Source: DAONLM01 sp035406685
GTDB lineage: Bacteria; Spirochaetota; GWE2-31-10; MWDO01
Direction of reading: 5' to 3'
Length of the DNA stretch: 13,062 nucleotides
NCBI GenBank assembly: GCA_035406685.1
Contig: DAONLM010000074.1
Coordinates: 1-13,062, forward strand
Shown here: positions 12,971-13,062 of the stretch, piece after piece
Layout: each line of letters opens with the position of its first letter
How positions within the stretch are numbered: position 1 is the stretch's first letter
Made by a program: the position numbers and the translations under genes
Notes under the pieces: model-generated
What the model was told of the DNA's origin: nothing
Database searches by the model: none
Seen by the model: the letters and a program-made list of their open reading frames with translations, nothing else

Positions 12971-13062
12971 TTATAATAATTTTATTTGTTTTTTTGCTAA
13001 AATTTTCGACAAAAATTCACAATTGCTGAAAATGATTAAAATAATATTAGAATTAACAACTA

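Overview
This is a very AT-rich bacterial segment (roughly a quarter G+C by eye) with tightly packed genes. TGA is used as a stop. Promoters of the TTGACA/TATAAT type with 17-bp spacers can be read in front of several genes. The presence of leucyl/phenylalanyl-tRNA transferase (Aat) suggests a bacterium outside the typical Firmicutes. A short lipoprotein signal with a relaxed lipobox (Leu-Ile-Asn-Cys) and a SecG with a long C-terminal tail fit an AT-rich spirochaete-like lineage, but the lineage call is inference. A run of 100 N at 3223-3322 shows that the window comes from a scaffold; it sits inside a 15-bp tandem repeat.

Layout. At 1-123 (minus) is the start of a small ribbon-helix-helix-like regulator gene that runs off the window edge. 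Its full-length paralogue lies at 10785-11288, and both share a nearly identical 35-bp box upstream of the start. Divergent from the partial gene are aat (350-1078) and an overlapping lipoprotein gene (1059-2240) whose product looks like a catalytically dead alpha-amylase-family (GH13) protein. Tail to tail with it, on the minus strand, is a chorismate mutase of the all-helical yeast/plant type (2243-2974). Before that, in transcription order, is a gene for an extremely acidic Phe-Glu-Asp-Glu-Asp repeat protein (3026-3626).

The most interesting block is 4570-8198 on the minus strand. Four overlapping genes, in order of transcription, encode an acyl carrier protein, a ketosynthase with an intact Cys-His-His triad, a ketosynthase-like partner without that triad (similar to the chain-length-factor-like proteins of aryl polyene clusters), and an AMP-forming acyl ligase. 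A degenerate alpha/beta-hydrolase-like gene (3717-4463) follows with its own likely promoter. Together this is a compact type II polyketide/aryl-polyene-like cassette. No ketoreductase, dehydratase, acyltransferase or phosphopantetheinyl transferase is visible in the window.

Upstream of the cassette is a housekeeping pair, tpiA-secG (9725 down to 8375), with a clear promoter and a leader hairpin. Before it lies a VapC-type PIN toxin with a small antitoxin-like partner gene (9869-10472). At the right end are the full-length double ribbon-helix-helix paralogue, a soluble receiver-histidine kinase (11613-12758) with its own promoter, and a tRNA-Gly(CCC) on the minus strand (12763-12833). Short palindromes around GGGGATATCCCC and an imperfect AT-rich repeat near 10.7 and 12.9 kb are further structure that gene calls do not explain.
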